The notes under the pieces are model-generated. The model saw only the letters and a list, made by a program, of their open reading frames with translations. It did not search any database and was not told the origin of the DNA. A stretch of DNA of 64,000 nt from Numida meleagris (lineage: Eukaryota; Chordata; Aves; Galliformes; Numididae): positions 55,336,486 to 55,400,485 of the forward strand of contig NC_034411.1 of NCBI RefSeq assembly GCF_002078875.1, given 5' to 3'. Every line of letters starts with the position of its first letter. Within the stretch, counting starts at the first letter, position 1. Of this stretch, positions 11,762 through 23,404 are shown piece by piece. A program made the translations under genes and the position numbers.

Positions 11762-13176
11762 TAGAAAATATTGACAGCACCAGCAAATCAGAGCTTGGAA
11801 ACTTGGCAGCCAAAACTGGTTCAGCTTGTTCCTTAACTGCAAATGACAAAATGCTCCGTAATGTAGAAAAATCTGGTATATATTCATCTGAAAAGAAAGG
11901 ATCCAAACCCTCTTCACTTATTCTGTCTTCTTCCAGTGATGATATCTGTATAGGATCATTTTATGAGCCTGTGAATAATAAGACAGAGAATCAGCTATCA
12001 GAAAGTGATAGTGTAGTAGGTTCTATTCCTGACAGTGAAGATGCTTGCTGTAGCATAGGAGGTAGCCCATCTGGAAGATCTTCATTTAAGAAGTTCAAAT
12101 GCAAGGAAACACAGGACTTGGAATCCTTGCTGATGCAGAATGTGGCTTGTGATTCTGTGAGTCTTAAAGACAGCATTCCGTCTGTTTCCTCAAAAACGTA
12201 TGATGGCAGTAGTAATGAAAATGTTTGCAGTCCTTGCGTAACGAGCGCTTTAGGAGAATTGGCTCTTGATGATGAAGTCAGTCATACTGCAAATAGAAAG
12301 AATGAACTCCTTGACAATTTTTCTTCACTTGTGCAAAGTAGAAAGCAAGAAAGTCCCTCTTCAGAGATGGCTGCATTGCCAGTGTTAAGGTCTGGAAGTA
12401 CATCATTGGCTGACTTACTTCAGGAGCACCAGGAAAGCGGTGCAGGCCACTGTTATTCTTTGGCTGATCTTTATACCCAGTCAACAGCAAGTGTCACAGA
12501 TGAGAATTTGGGAACCTCATCGTTATCACAGCTAGTAAGTCAACCACAAACTTCAAGCGGTATGCCAGAGTTAACAGGATCTTTGTCTTCTCTAGCCCTC
12601 TCTACGGTTTCTCCACTAAAGGAGGTTGAGAACTTAACGCTGTCTGATTTAATAGCAGAGGCTATTGAAGTAGATGACACTCAACAAAAACCAAACTTTT
12701 CTGTACTCAGTGTAACTGAATTGAAGCCCTCTAAAAGAACAAACATTGATTTAAGTGTCCTTTTAAAAAATGCGGATGCACCTGCAGAACAAAATGTAAT
12801 AGGACAGTCAAATATCTTAATTCCTGAAACAAAAAGTTTAAAAGCAAAGCAGGGAAAATGTTCTGGCTTAGGTAAAACAAATAAAAACAGAAGAGGGCTT
12901 ACTTGTAAGAGGCGGGACTTGTCCCTTTCATGGATGAAGGCTCTGCGTGCAAGACCTTCAGCTTTTGCTTTAACTTTATGTCTCCCTTATCCTCCAAAAG
13001 GTTTTAAGCGACGCACAATTGGTATGCATAAAGCTTTCCTGTACAGTAGACAAGTACAAGACGTAAAACCTAAGGAAATTGCTCCTCAAACAACCATAAC
13101 ACCATTTGACTTCAAAACAGCATCTCCTGATGATATTGTAAAAGCTAATCAACAAAAAGCTTTTACAAGAAAGTAG
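11762..13176 (+). CDS. HBS1L: Alternative terminal exon of the Ski7-like isoform
   Basis: One uninterrupted 1415-nt exon encoding residues 148-618 and TAG. The first part is Ser/Thr/acid-rich and probably disordered. Residues 362-482 carry six spaced SLxxL-type motifs (SLADLL, SLADLY, SLSQLV, SLSSLA, TLSDLI, DLSVLL). Residues 545-553 are RPSAFALTL, the RxxxFxxxL exosome-binding signature shared with yeast Ski7, followed by PYPPKGFKRR. The tail from TPFDF (594) through SPDDIVKANQQKAF (to 615) matches the conserved end of the vertebrate short isoform. There is no GTPase domain. Family knowledge gives the role of bridging exosome and SKI complex; the exon is complete and undamaged, and human HBS1LV3 is similar in length (632 residues). 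Confidence 0.93.
12403..12765 (+). other. HBS1L: Array of six SLxxL-type motifs in the Ski7-like exon
   Basis: In residues 362-482 the motifs SLADLL, SLADLY, SLSQLV, SLSSLA, TLSDLI and DLSVLL recur about every 20 residues (the last after about 37) in otherwise polar sequence. This pattern suggests repeated short helical docking motifs. Its partner is not known to me. Confidence 0.75.
12952..13011 (+). other. HBS1L: Exosome-binding motif region of the short isoform
   Basis: Residues 545-564 contain R545, F549 and L553 spaced as RxxxFxxxL, then PYPPKGFKR. In the human isoform and in yeast Ski7 this motif contacts the exosome core. Only the motif is seen here; binding is inferred by homology. 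Confidence 0.85.
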
Positions 13177-14699
13177 CACAAAGAAAAGTGAAAGAATCCA
13201 TGCTTTTATCTTGGTATGTTGAAAAAAGAAATATATAGGACCTATTTACAATCCAGAATTGAGTTTTTAAAATTTTTAGTTGATGTGACAATTCACACTG
13301 TAAGATTGGTAACAAATTTGTATGTGAACTTTTTAGCTGTTGCACTGAATATCTTTATTTTTGCCTAACTTTCACTGACAACTTTTTTAACTTTTATGAA
13401 GTCTTGAACTTTAGTGTGTAGATATGGCATGTCCAACATCTTATAAACCTCATTAGACTTCTTGAAACACCTGTCTAGGGGTGTGTGTATGTATATATTT
13501 CATGGGGAAGAACACTGAAGTATTATTTTTTGAAATAACTCAGCTTTGCTATATAGGGTATAGTTTGGGGAGTGGGAACCTCAGTTTAGATTACGGCTGT
13601 TTTATTAAATGTTCTTAAAGCTAAATCTCCTGGTAAGGTATGCTGTTAAACTGCCACTCTTTTAATTTGTTATTTCTCCTCAGTGTCGCTATTTTCTTCT
13701 ATCTTTATTGTACTTAGAAAATCTTTCATTTTTAAAAAGCCTCACTAACCTCAGGTTTTGATTGAAAGCTGTAATAGGACATGTATAGTTTTTAATAGGA
13801 CCAAATTAGTTGGGGAGCAAGCACTTACATTTAAAATTGCATTCCCTTTCTTCCATTCTCTAGTCATCTGTCAGAATGTGATTTTCAGAATTTTAGAACA
13901 GCTGTTTTGTAGATACGTATGTGACACGTTTTTCAAGAGAAATTTTAGTAGAATTCTGTTATTTGTTCTCAAGTCTTTCAGAAAAGCATTGGATTAAATT
14001 CTTCTAACTTTAGCACGGGTGTCTTTGCTTAATGGAAGAAAATGTTTCAGACAAAACATAGGTGCTGTTTATATCTGCCTCTTGTCTGTTTTGAAGAGAG
14101 CTTCCACAGTGGTGTACACGTACTGTTTTCTATTGTTGCCACCCCATCTCTGTTATTTCAGAGCTTTACACTGAAGATCAGAATCGGGACATTTAGGACT
14201 GACTTTTTTAGCTGATAACCGGATTCTGGTGCCCTTGTTAGTCAAGTTAGTGACTGCGTGTATCTTTCAATTTTTCTGTTAGTATACATTAATTTTTTTG
14301 ATGTACTTCCAGTGTCAGTGTTTTAGATCCCGATCAGCAATATGTGCAATAGAGGTACTGCTGCAACTGAAAAAATACATTTGTTCATATACTGCAATAC
14401 ACTTATTCATGATGAACTTGGCAGCTAGTATAGAACCGCAGATACAGTTTTAATCTGTTTTTCATTTAGCATGTTATATCAAGAAATCAGACAAAAACTT
14501 AAGTTGATTCCTGACTTCAGGTTGCACTATAATTTTGTTTCTAAATTAAAACAGGATGCGTTCCAGTGCACTCAGGTATAAATTTCATGTTCTGTATATT
14601 TTGCTTGTTTGTCTAGTTGATGCTAGCTTTTGTTTTGTAGGACTGTCAGCAATTTGACCTCTGACCTCACGAATGAAATTCATGTTTCTAATTCTTACT

Positions 14700-14705
14700 A
14701 ATAAA
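14700..14705 (+). terminator. Candidate poly(A) signal (short isoform)
   Basis: AATAAA about 1.5 kb after the short-isoform stop codon, followed by T/G-rich sequence. It is the first canonical hexamer I see after the stop. Confidence 0.45.
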
Positions 14706-16543
14706 AGTTCTATTTAATAACAGTGCTGCAGTGTTTACGTTCTAGATTACATGTTACATTTAGTCATCTGTATCCTTACTTGTTTCAAGTGCCTTAAAGC
14801 ATTGAAGTATAAGCAATACAATCCAGCGTACATACTGTGTTCTCATAAGTTCATGAGCAGGAACAGAATCGTTGTACTTCCTTTGCCTTTTGGTAGAGGA
14901 TCTACCTTTCTTCCTTAAATTACCATCCAGGTAGTTTCTTGAGCGTTCTTAGTTGCATATGCTTGAGGGAATTAGATTGTAGAAGTCTATACAGATTGTA
15001 CATTATTTCATTGATTAGTTTCAGTAGCAAATTCTACTTTTTGAACAACATTAAATACTTTCTATAGCTGCCAGTTTCTCTGTAGTTAGTATTAACTTCT
15101 CACTGCTACAAAGTCCAAATGTATTTTTCCCACAGGCAAAATGTCCTATTTGGAGAATTTATTCTTAAAATTCGCAGTTTGTTTTTTAATGGTTTGTATT
15201 CTTCTAGTAGATAGATTTTAATTTCGTATGTAAAGTAATAGTGGAAAGCTTGCTAAAGGCATGCCTGGCTATATATTGGAGATGTTTTTGCTTTCTTACT
15301 TTCCATGTACTCTTGGGGCTCTCATTAATGTTCTTATAGGTAGGGATTTCTAACGTGTATTTTCTAAAATTTTTCTTGGAATATTTTTTTTCCTTTAGAT
15401 CTTTGTTGTGTTGAACTTTTCATTGTTGTTGGTCTGTTTTCTCAATCTCTCATCTGCTGATCTTTGCCTGAAATTTCTTAACATTTGTAATAAACTTAGA
15501 GCTGAGTACTGGACATACATGGAAATAAATATCCATGGATTGATTTGGAAAGCATGTACAAGAAGTAGGTGGCAACGTGTAGTACTTGGAACAGTTTTGC
15601 CATGGGTTTCATGCAGATGAAACTTGGAATAAGTGACCGAAGCCAAAGGGCATCAGTATTATATGTTTATTGGGGTTCTTACTATGGGATTGGTACCTTA
15701 GTAAACAACTTTGGATCTTGGTAGCTTTGGTAGCTACATTTTCATGTATATATATTTTTTTCACTTACATGTATCTCAGTATTACCAGTGATGTTGAAGA
15801 AACAATGCATGCTGTTCAGTGTATAAGGAGTGGGGGAGGGATTTTTCTTCAGTTTGTAATACTGAGTCCTGAAGTGAGGCTTGAATTAGTACAGATATGC
15901 AGGCTGGGCACTACAGAGGTACCTAAATGATGAATAAACCTGATTTCCAATTAATTCTCAGGAAAGGCTATTTCAACACTTGCAAAATTTTACTTTTTTT
16001 TTTAAACCAAAGGTAATGTGTTACTGTATATGCTTTTCAAATGGATAAGGTATATTAATACGTTCCTTCATTGCTCCTTAATTTGTCCTTAATTTCTTTA
16101 ATCTAATTAATGAGAACCAGGTTTAAATCCATCACTGATGAAAGAATTGTCTTAGAATACTCCATAAATATAATGGTATATGGCATTTTTGTATAACAAC
16201 TCTGCTTCTGCCTGTTTTATGCTTAAAATAATCTTGTTTTATTGGTGTGTATGTATAATTTTTCCCCTCAAATTGCAGCTACTGTGTATTTTTGTCTAAT
16301 ATGGGTTAGTTGTATTATTTGTTTTGGAGTACACATTAACATTGTAAAGTACTTGTGTCTGTGTTGACATATAGACATATAAAAGGTAATGTCAAGCTAC
16401 ATAGACGTATGGCTTTTGGTATTTGGACTGTATATTCCTAAGGTATTACATACATTAAATTTATTTTGCACATTATTCTTAATTAAGTGGATACTGTTTT
16501 TTTTTATATGAAATTATGTTTTGGATATTGCTTTATGTGCTTA

Positions 16544-16549
16544 AATAAA
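16544..16549 (+). terminator. Candidate distal poly(A) signal (short isoform)
   Basis: AATAAA in ttaaataaaatgcat, 3.4 kb after the stop, followed by T-rich sequence. An alternative to the upstream hexamers; use is unproven. Confidence 0.4.
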
Positions 16550-19500
16550 ATGCATATTTGAAAATACAGTCTTAATTACAGTTTCTTGTTAATTTACTTG
16601 ATACAGTTAAAGTTGTGATTGAATGTTCTATAATTGTTTCTGTTGTGGAAACACTCTAATTCATGCCTGGATTTGTGCAGGTGTTATTTTTTTCAATGGA
16701 AGATTGCCTTGGAGAAAGGGCAGAAACTGACATATGCCAGTACATCTTCAGATACTGTATTCAGGCTTAATTTACTATTGGTTAGAAACGGGCGTTTGAA
16801 GTTATGTAGATAATTTTGATGGCATTTAAAAACCATGTTAGGGTCTTAAAAATGAAAGGATATCAGTGAAATAAGAAAAAGACACAAAATAGTAGTAGCT
16901 TTCTAGATCTTTGTTACAGTAGAAGGTACTACAGTAGACTACTAAATGAAGTTTCTGAATACCTCTTCCATTTTCATCTTCTGGGTTTCTTTTTCTAGCT
17001 GATTTTTATCAGAACTTGTTTTGGAAAACGAGGGTGAATTGACTTTGACTTCTGTCTGATCCTGTTTTGGAAAATCAGGGCAAATTAAAAGTAAAAATTA
17101 AATATGAGAAGAATATGAAAACAACAACCCCCAGTAGGATTTAAAAAATGATTGCTTCTGCATACACATTAATGTAATTATATTTAGCTGTTTTTTTAAT
17201 CACAACAGAAAATTTGGTGCTTTTTTTTCTCCCAAGTTACAGGATGTTAGGAGCACAAAATTCCGATTTTAAAATGATGAGATCGAAACTTCACATACCT
17301 GTTATTTTTTTAATTCAGAAATAGCTATTTGAGTAATTTCTAATTGAATTGTTCAGACAATTCTCAGGATCTTAAAAAGCAGCAAGGTACTTCAGTTTCT
17401 GGAACTGTTGCACAATAATATTTTGAAGAGACTAGTTGGTGCAGAGGGGCAGAGTTTGCTATTTTTGTTCTGACTTTTTTTTCCTCCAATCATGTGATTC
17501 AAATTCATTTTTCATTAATCAACAATTTCTAAAAATCAACACTTATGCAAAAAGTCTTAGCAGTTTCTGCAGAAATGAATAGCTATTCAAAATAGTTCTA
17601 TGATGATAAGATATGAATTGTTTTTTATGGAGTATGAACAGTTAGTGACAGTGTCTTTTATATGCACAGTCATTCATGCATGAAATCTAAAGTGCCCAGT
17701 TTTGTAAAATTCTTGTTAAAACAATCTTTATATTAAACATTGATTATTAGTTGTGGTTGGGAGGGGGAAAGAAAAGCAGCCCACCAAGTACTGACACTTT
17801 AAGACATTTATTTTTACTCTATGACTTACAAAGTACTGAAAAGGTGGGGGTTCTCTGCTATTTTGTTCCTTTGAAAATTGAGATAGTTTTTATTGGTAAC
17901 GTCCTTTTTTTGATTTACATGAAATACAGACAGGTGGTAAGCTCTTAAATAGATTTTATGTTCAGTTCATGAAGTTAAGTCTTCTGTTCAGATGATGAGG
18001 AAATGTCACTGCTTTAAGCTGTATATACTTCTGTGTGTGCTAATGGTTTTGACCTTACAGGATTTTCTTTAGGGAACTAAGAGAATCATTTTTTGTGGAA
18101 CTAATGTATTTACTCTCTATTAGAAAACAGAGATGAAATAAAATCCAAAGCCAATGACAGTTTGTTTATTTTTAGAGAGCTCTGTCCTGCTTCCCAGATT
18201 GCTGTCTTTATGGGGCAGTTCAGAGGGAATGGGGTCTGTATTTTAATATTACTGTGCTGTACAACCAAATTACTCATTTGTCTACACTGTTGAAGTACTA
18301 TTTTTTTCCCTTTCCAAAAATCAAAGCTAATTCAGTTTGTGTGATTTTAGGTGATTGTTGAAATGAATGATTCTTATGAAATGCTTTGTAAGTTTCTGGT
18401 GTCTGTTGTTACAGTAATGTACGTTATCTAGTTTGTGGAAACATTACATTGCATACTTTAAAATGGCCTGTTGAAAACGAGTCTCTGACCTCAGAGGTAT
18501 GTCTGTGGTCTGTTGGTGTCATTATTCCTTTATGGAAAAACTCATTGTCCTTCTCTACATCCTTCTGGTAGTAAAGTGACTAGAAGATGACTAGAACATG
18601 TAAAATGATTGAGGACTGAAAAGATTAAAATGATATGTTTTTTAAGAGAATTCACGCTTCATGAGCAGTTTGTTAAGAATTTCAGGTTTGTGAAGACACG
18701 GCCCACATTGCCAATAGGAACATGGATGTTCTGGACTAGAGTTTTACTAGTGGAGTATTTATTCGTTGTCATGTCAGTAGGAGATGAAGCTGGATCTTAG
18801 CATTTAATTTGGCTGTTGTGAGTTTCTGAGTCTATAAAATCAAAGAATGAAATCTTAATGTATTTTTTTAAAGCAATGATGTTCTTCATATCTGTAGCAT
18901 TGCTCAGGTGTCCACTTTTTTTCTGAGCAGCGGCTGTTAGTGCTGCTCACATTACACTGTGAAAGTGCACTGTTGTAATATGGTTGTTCTCACTATTGTC
19001 AGGGTGGCTTCTCTAGAAGTTCAAATTTCTCAAAAATATTTATGTAAAAATGGTACCTTCTTAGTCAAAAAGATCTGCATTCTGTACATACTCATTTCAT
19101 TTCTGTTTGCTTTTTCTGTCTAAACTACATTTTCATTTCTTATTACCCTTGTTAGTATTGCAGAACAAATACAGATACTGGTGAGTGAGCTAGATTCTAT
19201 TCCATTTCAGGCCCTGTTAACGGAATTGTTAACCACTTTATGACACTAAGATTTTTGGTTTTAGTGATGTGTGAGCAAGAAGGAGGTCAAATCTCTGTAA
19301 ATGTGCAGTCCTTGCAGGAAATAAAAAAATACTGTGAACTGAGCATGTTTAGTTTGGTATTGGGGTAGAAAGGAAGAGTCTTTTTTTTTTTAATGAGTGT
19401 CATTGTCACAGTTGAACTATCTGTGTGGGGGACTGGCTATTCTGTGTTACCGTTGTTTCTCAGGACTAGCAGCTAGAACAGGGCCTTTATAGTGTTATAT

Positions 19501-19721
19501 GTATAAATATTTGGTGAAACAGAATAAAAAGGCAAAATAGGAAGTGAAGCACAGGAAGTTGAAAAGCCTTACTCATGGTGTGCCAGATAATCTAGGAATA
19601 GAGCATAGGTCTAGTTTTCTAGATATTGAACTATATTGCTTTGCTTGTGGCTGTTAATAGAGAAGCAAGTATTTATTCACTGACATTTATTGTTGATTTC
19701 TGATTTTTATTAATAATGCAG

Positions 19722-19795
19722 GTATTCACATTGTTGACATGAAGACAGGACGGTTTCAAGAATATGACCCACAAGCAAAACAAGTAGATGCCTAG
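19722..19795 (+). other. Candidate additional alternative terminal exon
   Basis: After a T-rich tract and acceptor aataatgcag, the phase matches exon 4: G plus GT gives Gly, and the frame continues for 24 residues (GIHIVDMKTGRFQEYDPQAK then QVDA) to TAG at 19793-19795. The peptide looks protein-like but I do not recognise it, and no AATAAA lies close downstream. It could be chance, since one acceptor in three is in phase and 24 open codons is short. Confidence 0.25.
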
Positions 19796-20942
19796 CTTGC
19801 ATTTTGTTAATGTTATTTATCTTTCAATTTTCTAGAATTCATTCTTTGCCTCTCCGGTGTAAATATCTTCTTTCAATTTTGCCTTGCACCAAAAGCAAAT
19901 GGAAATCTCACAAGCATTACCACAAAGTGAGTTAACGTAATTAGCTTTTTCTTATTGCTCAGTTGAATGCAGCAAGGTTTACTTTTGATTCTTAATGGTG
20001 CTTTTTCAGTCCAAGCACAAATAGTTGTTTTTTTTTCTGGCTTCATATGCTACAACTGGGCATCGATATTAACAGGTAACTTTGGCCACTTCTTCTTTGT
20101 TATTATGATTAGGTGATCTTGAAAGGCTTAACTGAAAAAACTCAGGAACTGATATTTTAGGGAGAATTCCAAAGAAATCATGGGGAAAAAAATATTCTGA
20201 AGTTTAATCGTGATGTCCAATATACTTTCATTAGCCAGGAAGTTTTTACTTTCACTTACTGTACCTGGCTCTAATCTTTTGATTTTGCATTTTTGAAAAT
20301 TGGTAATTTATACCTAGATACTGAAAAGAAATATTTTTTTCCCAACTTCCATTGGCTTTGCTCATTATCCAGTAACAGCAGTTCTCAAACGCCTTCTAGT
20401 GCAACAAGAGCCCATTATACCTAGTGATACTCTGATACGACATGTTTTCAGCCTGTGGCTAGGGGAATGTGTTCTTTACTGAGTGGAAATGTATGAAATC
20501 TAACATGACTAGTGATACTACTTTCCATGATTTAAGATATAACTGATAATTTAAGACTTCAGTGTTTTAGGTAAGAAAAATATGTTCACATGCTTCAGGA
20601 GAAGCTACTGAGCCTTGACACTGAGGTACTGTGTGGGTTTTAGAAAGGAAGTGGCTTATTTCAGGGAAAAATGTGTCATCAGTATTGAAAAGCTTCTTAA
20701 AATCCTTTGAGATATCTCTTTGAGCTTCTCCTTATACATACTGTACACCTACACTGGAAAAAGTGACACTCCAAGTGTTTTCAGAGTTTTTTTTATAGTC
20801 CTTTAACACTAGTATGATTTGCCTTTTTCAGGCAACGTATAATCCGATGCAAAGTCAATCATTTTCATAGTTGACTGCATTGTGTATGAAGGTTGGGTGT
20901 TTTGCTTGGAAACTAAAAGATCTTAGATAAAACTAAAAATGG

Positions 20943-20993
20943 TTATATATATGTGTATATATATATATTTTTAATATATATATATATATATTT
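20943..20993. repeat. (TA)n microsatellite
   Basis: Alternating TA with a GTG interruption and a short T/A spacer, within intron 4. Self-complementary simple repeat. Confidence 0.85.
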
Positions 20994-23379
20994 TTTAAGA
21001 AGCTTAAGATTCCAGGAAAAAAAAAAGCAGTGATCCTGGGGAAACAGTAGCTCTGGTTGCTCAGTGATCTTCTATATCCGTCCTTTCAGGTCATGTTAAA
21101 GATGACCATAATTTCCTTTTCTCTGTGTCCTTAAAAGGTAATGTGAAAAACTTACAGAAATCTCAGATGTGGTTGCTGGAGCGCCAGGAAGGTATGGTTG
21201 GGAGTCATAGTTTTCAAAAATCTTCTTAAATTGAAAGTCTGTTAGGTAATTCATTCTCCACTGCCAATTTTGGTAAAACGTATATTTTTCTGTTGTACGT
21301 GGCAAATTCTTACATAATTTTCTTTGCTAACATGAATTATCTATCTATAGATTTACTACTAGTATTGAAGGGCACTTTTCTTCCCTTAATGTGGTCATTG
21401 AAAAGTCAGTGTAGCAAAAATGACCCAGTAGGTCTGTTCTTTTTCTCCTTGTATTTCATTTTCTGTGTGGATCAAGTGTCTAAAATTGCTTAATTAGCAC
21501 TTAACAGTTAGTGTTGCATGAATGTCCATTATCAGTATTTCACTCTCAGATTTGGATAAATACGGTGCTGAGAACAGGAGTCTTAATACTGCTTCAGCAT
21601 GAGCATTCTGAATAATCAAAATCATCAGGCAGGTTGGTAGGAGAAATTTATACCGTAATGGTTGAAAGATCTAAAATGTTAGAGAAGCGAGTAAAAAGAT
21701 AGAATTTCAAAGCTTTGAAAAATTGCTGTAGGATTGTGTGTGACCTCATAAAATAACCTTGTAAATAAAGGAAGAATATCTTGTTTGAAAACATAACTTA
21801 AGGAGGCACTCTTTCCATAATTAAGACTACAGCAAGGTTATTTTGTAAGTTTTTATCAAGTCATCTATCTCTCAGATTTTCATTTGCATTGTCTGTGAGA
21901 AAAGACTTTTTTTCCAAATTACTAAATTGATAGTCTGAGTTCTTCAGTAATAGTGTGATCACTTCACCATTCCCAGCTAGCACCTTCCCCACAGTAGGAA
22001 GCAAAATTCAGTTACGTTTGCTTTAGTAGTCTTTTAATTTAAAAACAGCTTAATGCAGGCTGTTCACATTTTATCTGCTTGTTTTCTGAGGACAGATGCT
22101 GTGTTTTTTTAGAGACAATCTCCTCTTTGCAGAATGTATTATTTAGCAGTTCCGCGGATAAATTATTGCTGCTGTAGTGCTAATTATCAATCCAGGAGCT
22201 GTAACTTCTCCTTGATGCTTGCATTTGAGTACTCAAATAAAGGCTGTTAACAAGACTTAAGACAGTGGTATTTCACGCTTGTAAGCCAATGCATTTCAGC
22301 TTCAGAAATTAGTGCGTCACCTAAATATTAGAAGTATGGGTGTTTCAAATTCAAAATTGTGAGAGTTAAAAAACAAAACAAAACAAAAAAACTAATTTAA
22401 AATATATGTTACCAATGAAAAAGGAGCTTGAGCTGCAGTACAAAACATGTAAAAATTCAGAAAAGAAGTTAAAAGGCAAAAGCCAAGAAGATGTTAAAAT
22501 ACAAGCAGAACATACAAAATTGCTTTACAATGTATTTTATTCTACGTAACTTTCACTGCAGATTATTTTATTCTTGGTAAAAAAAATTTTGTTACCAGTA
22601 ACTACCTTACCTCTGTACTGTCTTCTGAATGTGTTTTTGCAGTATCATACATTTTTTTTTTATTTGGTGTGGTTCAGTATTGTTACAAAACTTGTCAGTT
22701 GCATGCGGTACTGTGTTATGTCACATATATACCAACAGAAATGTTGCCCACTCACTACTTGTGTGCTTCTGTACCCAAAATGTTTTGTCCTTTAGTGACA
22801 AAGTATTATCCATTTTTCATCATCTCAACTTCCTTGTATTCTCTTTCATGATAAGTGATATGTTTCAGTGTTCAGGGTTGCCAGTTACAATTAATTTAAA
22901 ATTCCTCCTGCCTTCTGTTAGACCTGTGCCATGAAGCTTAAAACTCTTGAGGTTACTGTCAAAACTCTACAGAATTACTGTAGTAATTTATACAGAAAAA
23001 GACAAAACCTTGAAGTTACCAGCAACATTATTTTTCCAATATGGAAGAAAGCTGTGTCTGTGGAACCTGTGATACCCAGTTGACAGACAGGGAAGAACTG
23101 TGACTGGTTGTTGCTTCAGTCATTCTTCCATATTTTTACTGTGTTTGAAAATCCAGGCTAAATGGAAACTTTTATTAATTCCAAAATATAAGTTGAAGTT
23201 GTTTTGGGTTCTCCTCGAGTCCTTGTTACCACCTTTTTGTGGTTTTAGAATCACATTTTCCTATTTTTAATGTTTTTCTCTTCCCTGTTGCAGGCTTACA
23301 TAAATAGGAAAATGACTAACTTTGCTTGTCAGCTAGACAAGAGGGTGAAACTGTGTATATGCTAAGAGCAGCTCTAAGT

Positions 23380-23404
23380 AAAAAAAAAAAAAAAAAAAAA
23401 AAAA
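23380..23404. repeat. A25 homopolymer
   Basis: A run of 25 A. The preceding sequence does not resemble a tRNA-derived SINE or a processed gene, so a retroposon tail is not supported. Confidence 0.85.

Larger units (their letters stand above)
3302..13176 (+). other. HBS1L: HBS1L short Ski7-like isoform (exons 1-4 plus alternative terminal exon)
   Basis: Exons 3302-3344, 6049-6114, 7818-7955, 10887-11081 and 11762-13176 total 1857 nt, exactly 619 codons including TAG, giving a 618-residue protein. The architecture and C-terminus correspond to human HBS1LV3, the vertebrate functional equivalent of yeast Ski7. That protein has no GTPase domain and bridges the cytoplasmic exosome to the SKI complex for 3'-5' mRNA decay. 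It shares residues 1-147 with the long form and replaces the linker, G domain and beta-barrels with a disordered Ser/Leu-rich region ending in the exosome-binding block. The complete isoform is contained in this window. Confidence 0.93.
13177..16570 (+). other. HBS1L: Probable 3' UTR of the short isoform
   Basis: Non-coding AT-rich sequence directly after the stop at 13176, with several poly(A) hexamers: AATAAA at 14700-14705, 15489-15494, 15933-15938 and 16544-16549. The true cleavage site cannot be chosen from sequence. The limits given run to just past the last hexamer in the cluster. Confidence 0.55.

Noticed and set aside
11349..12490. Minus-strand open frames across the Ski7-like exon
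   Set aside because: They are antisense shadows of the coding strand, short and without homology.
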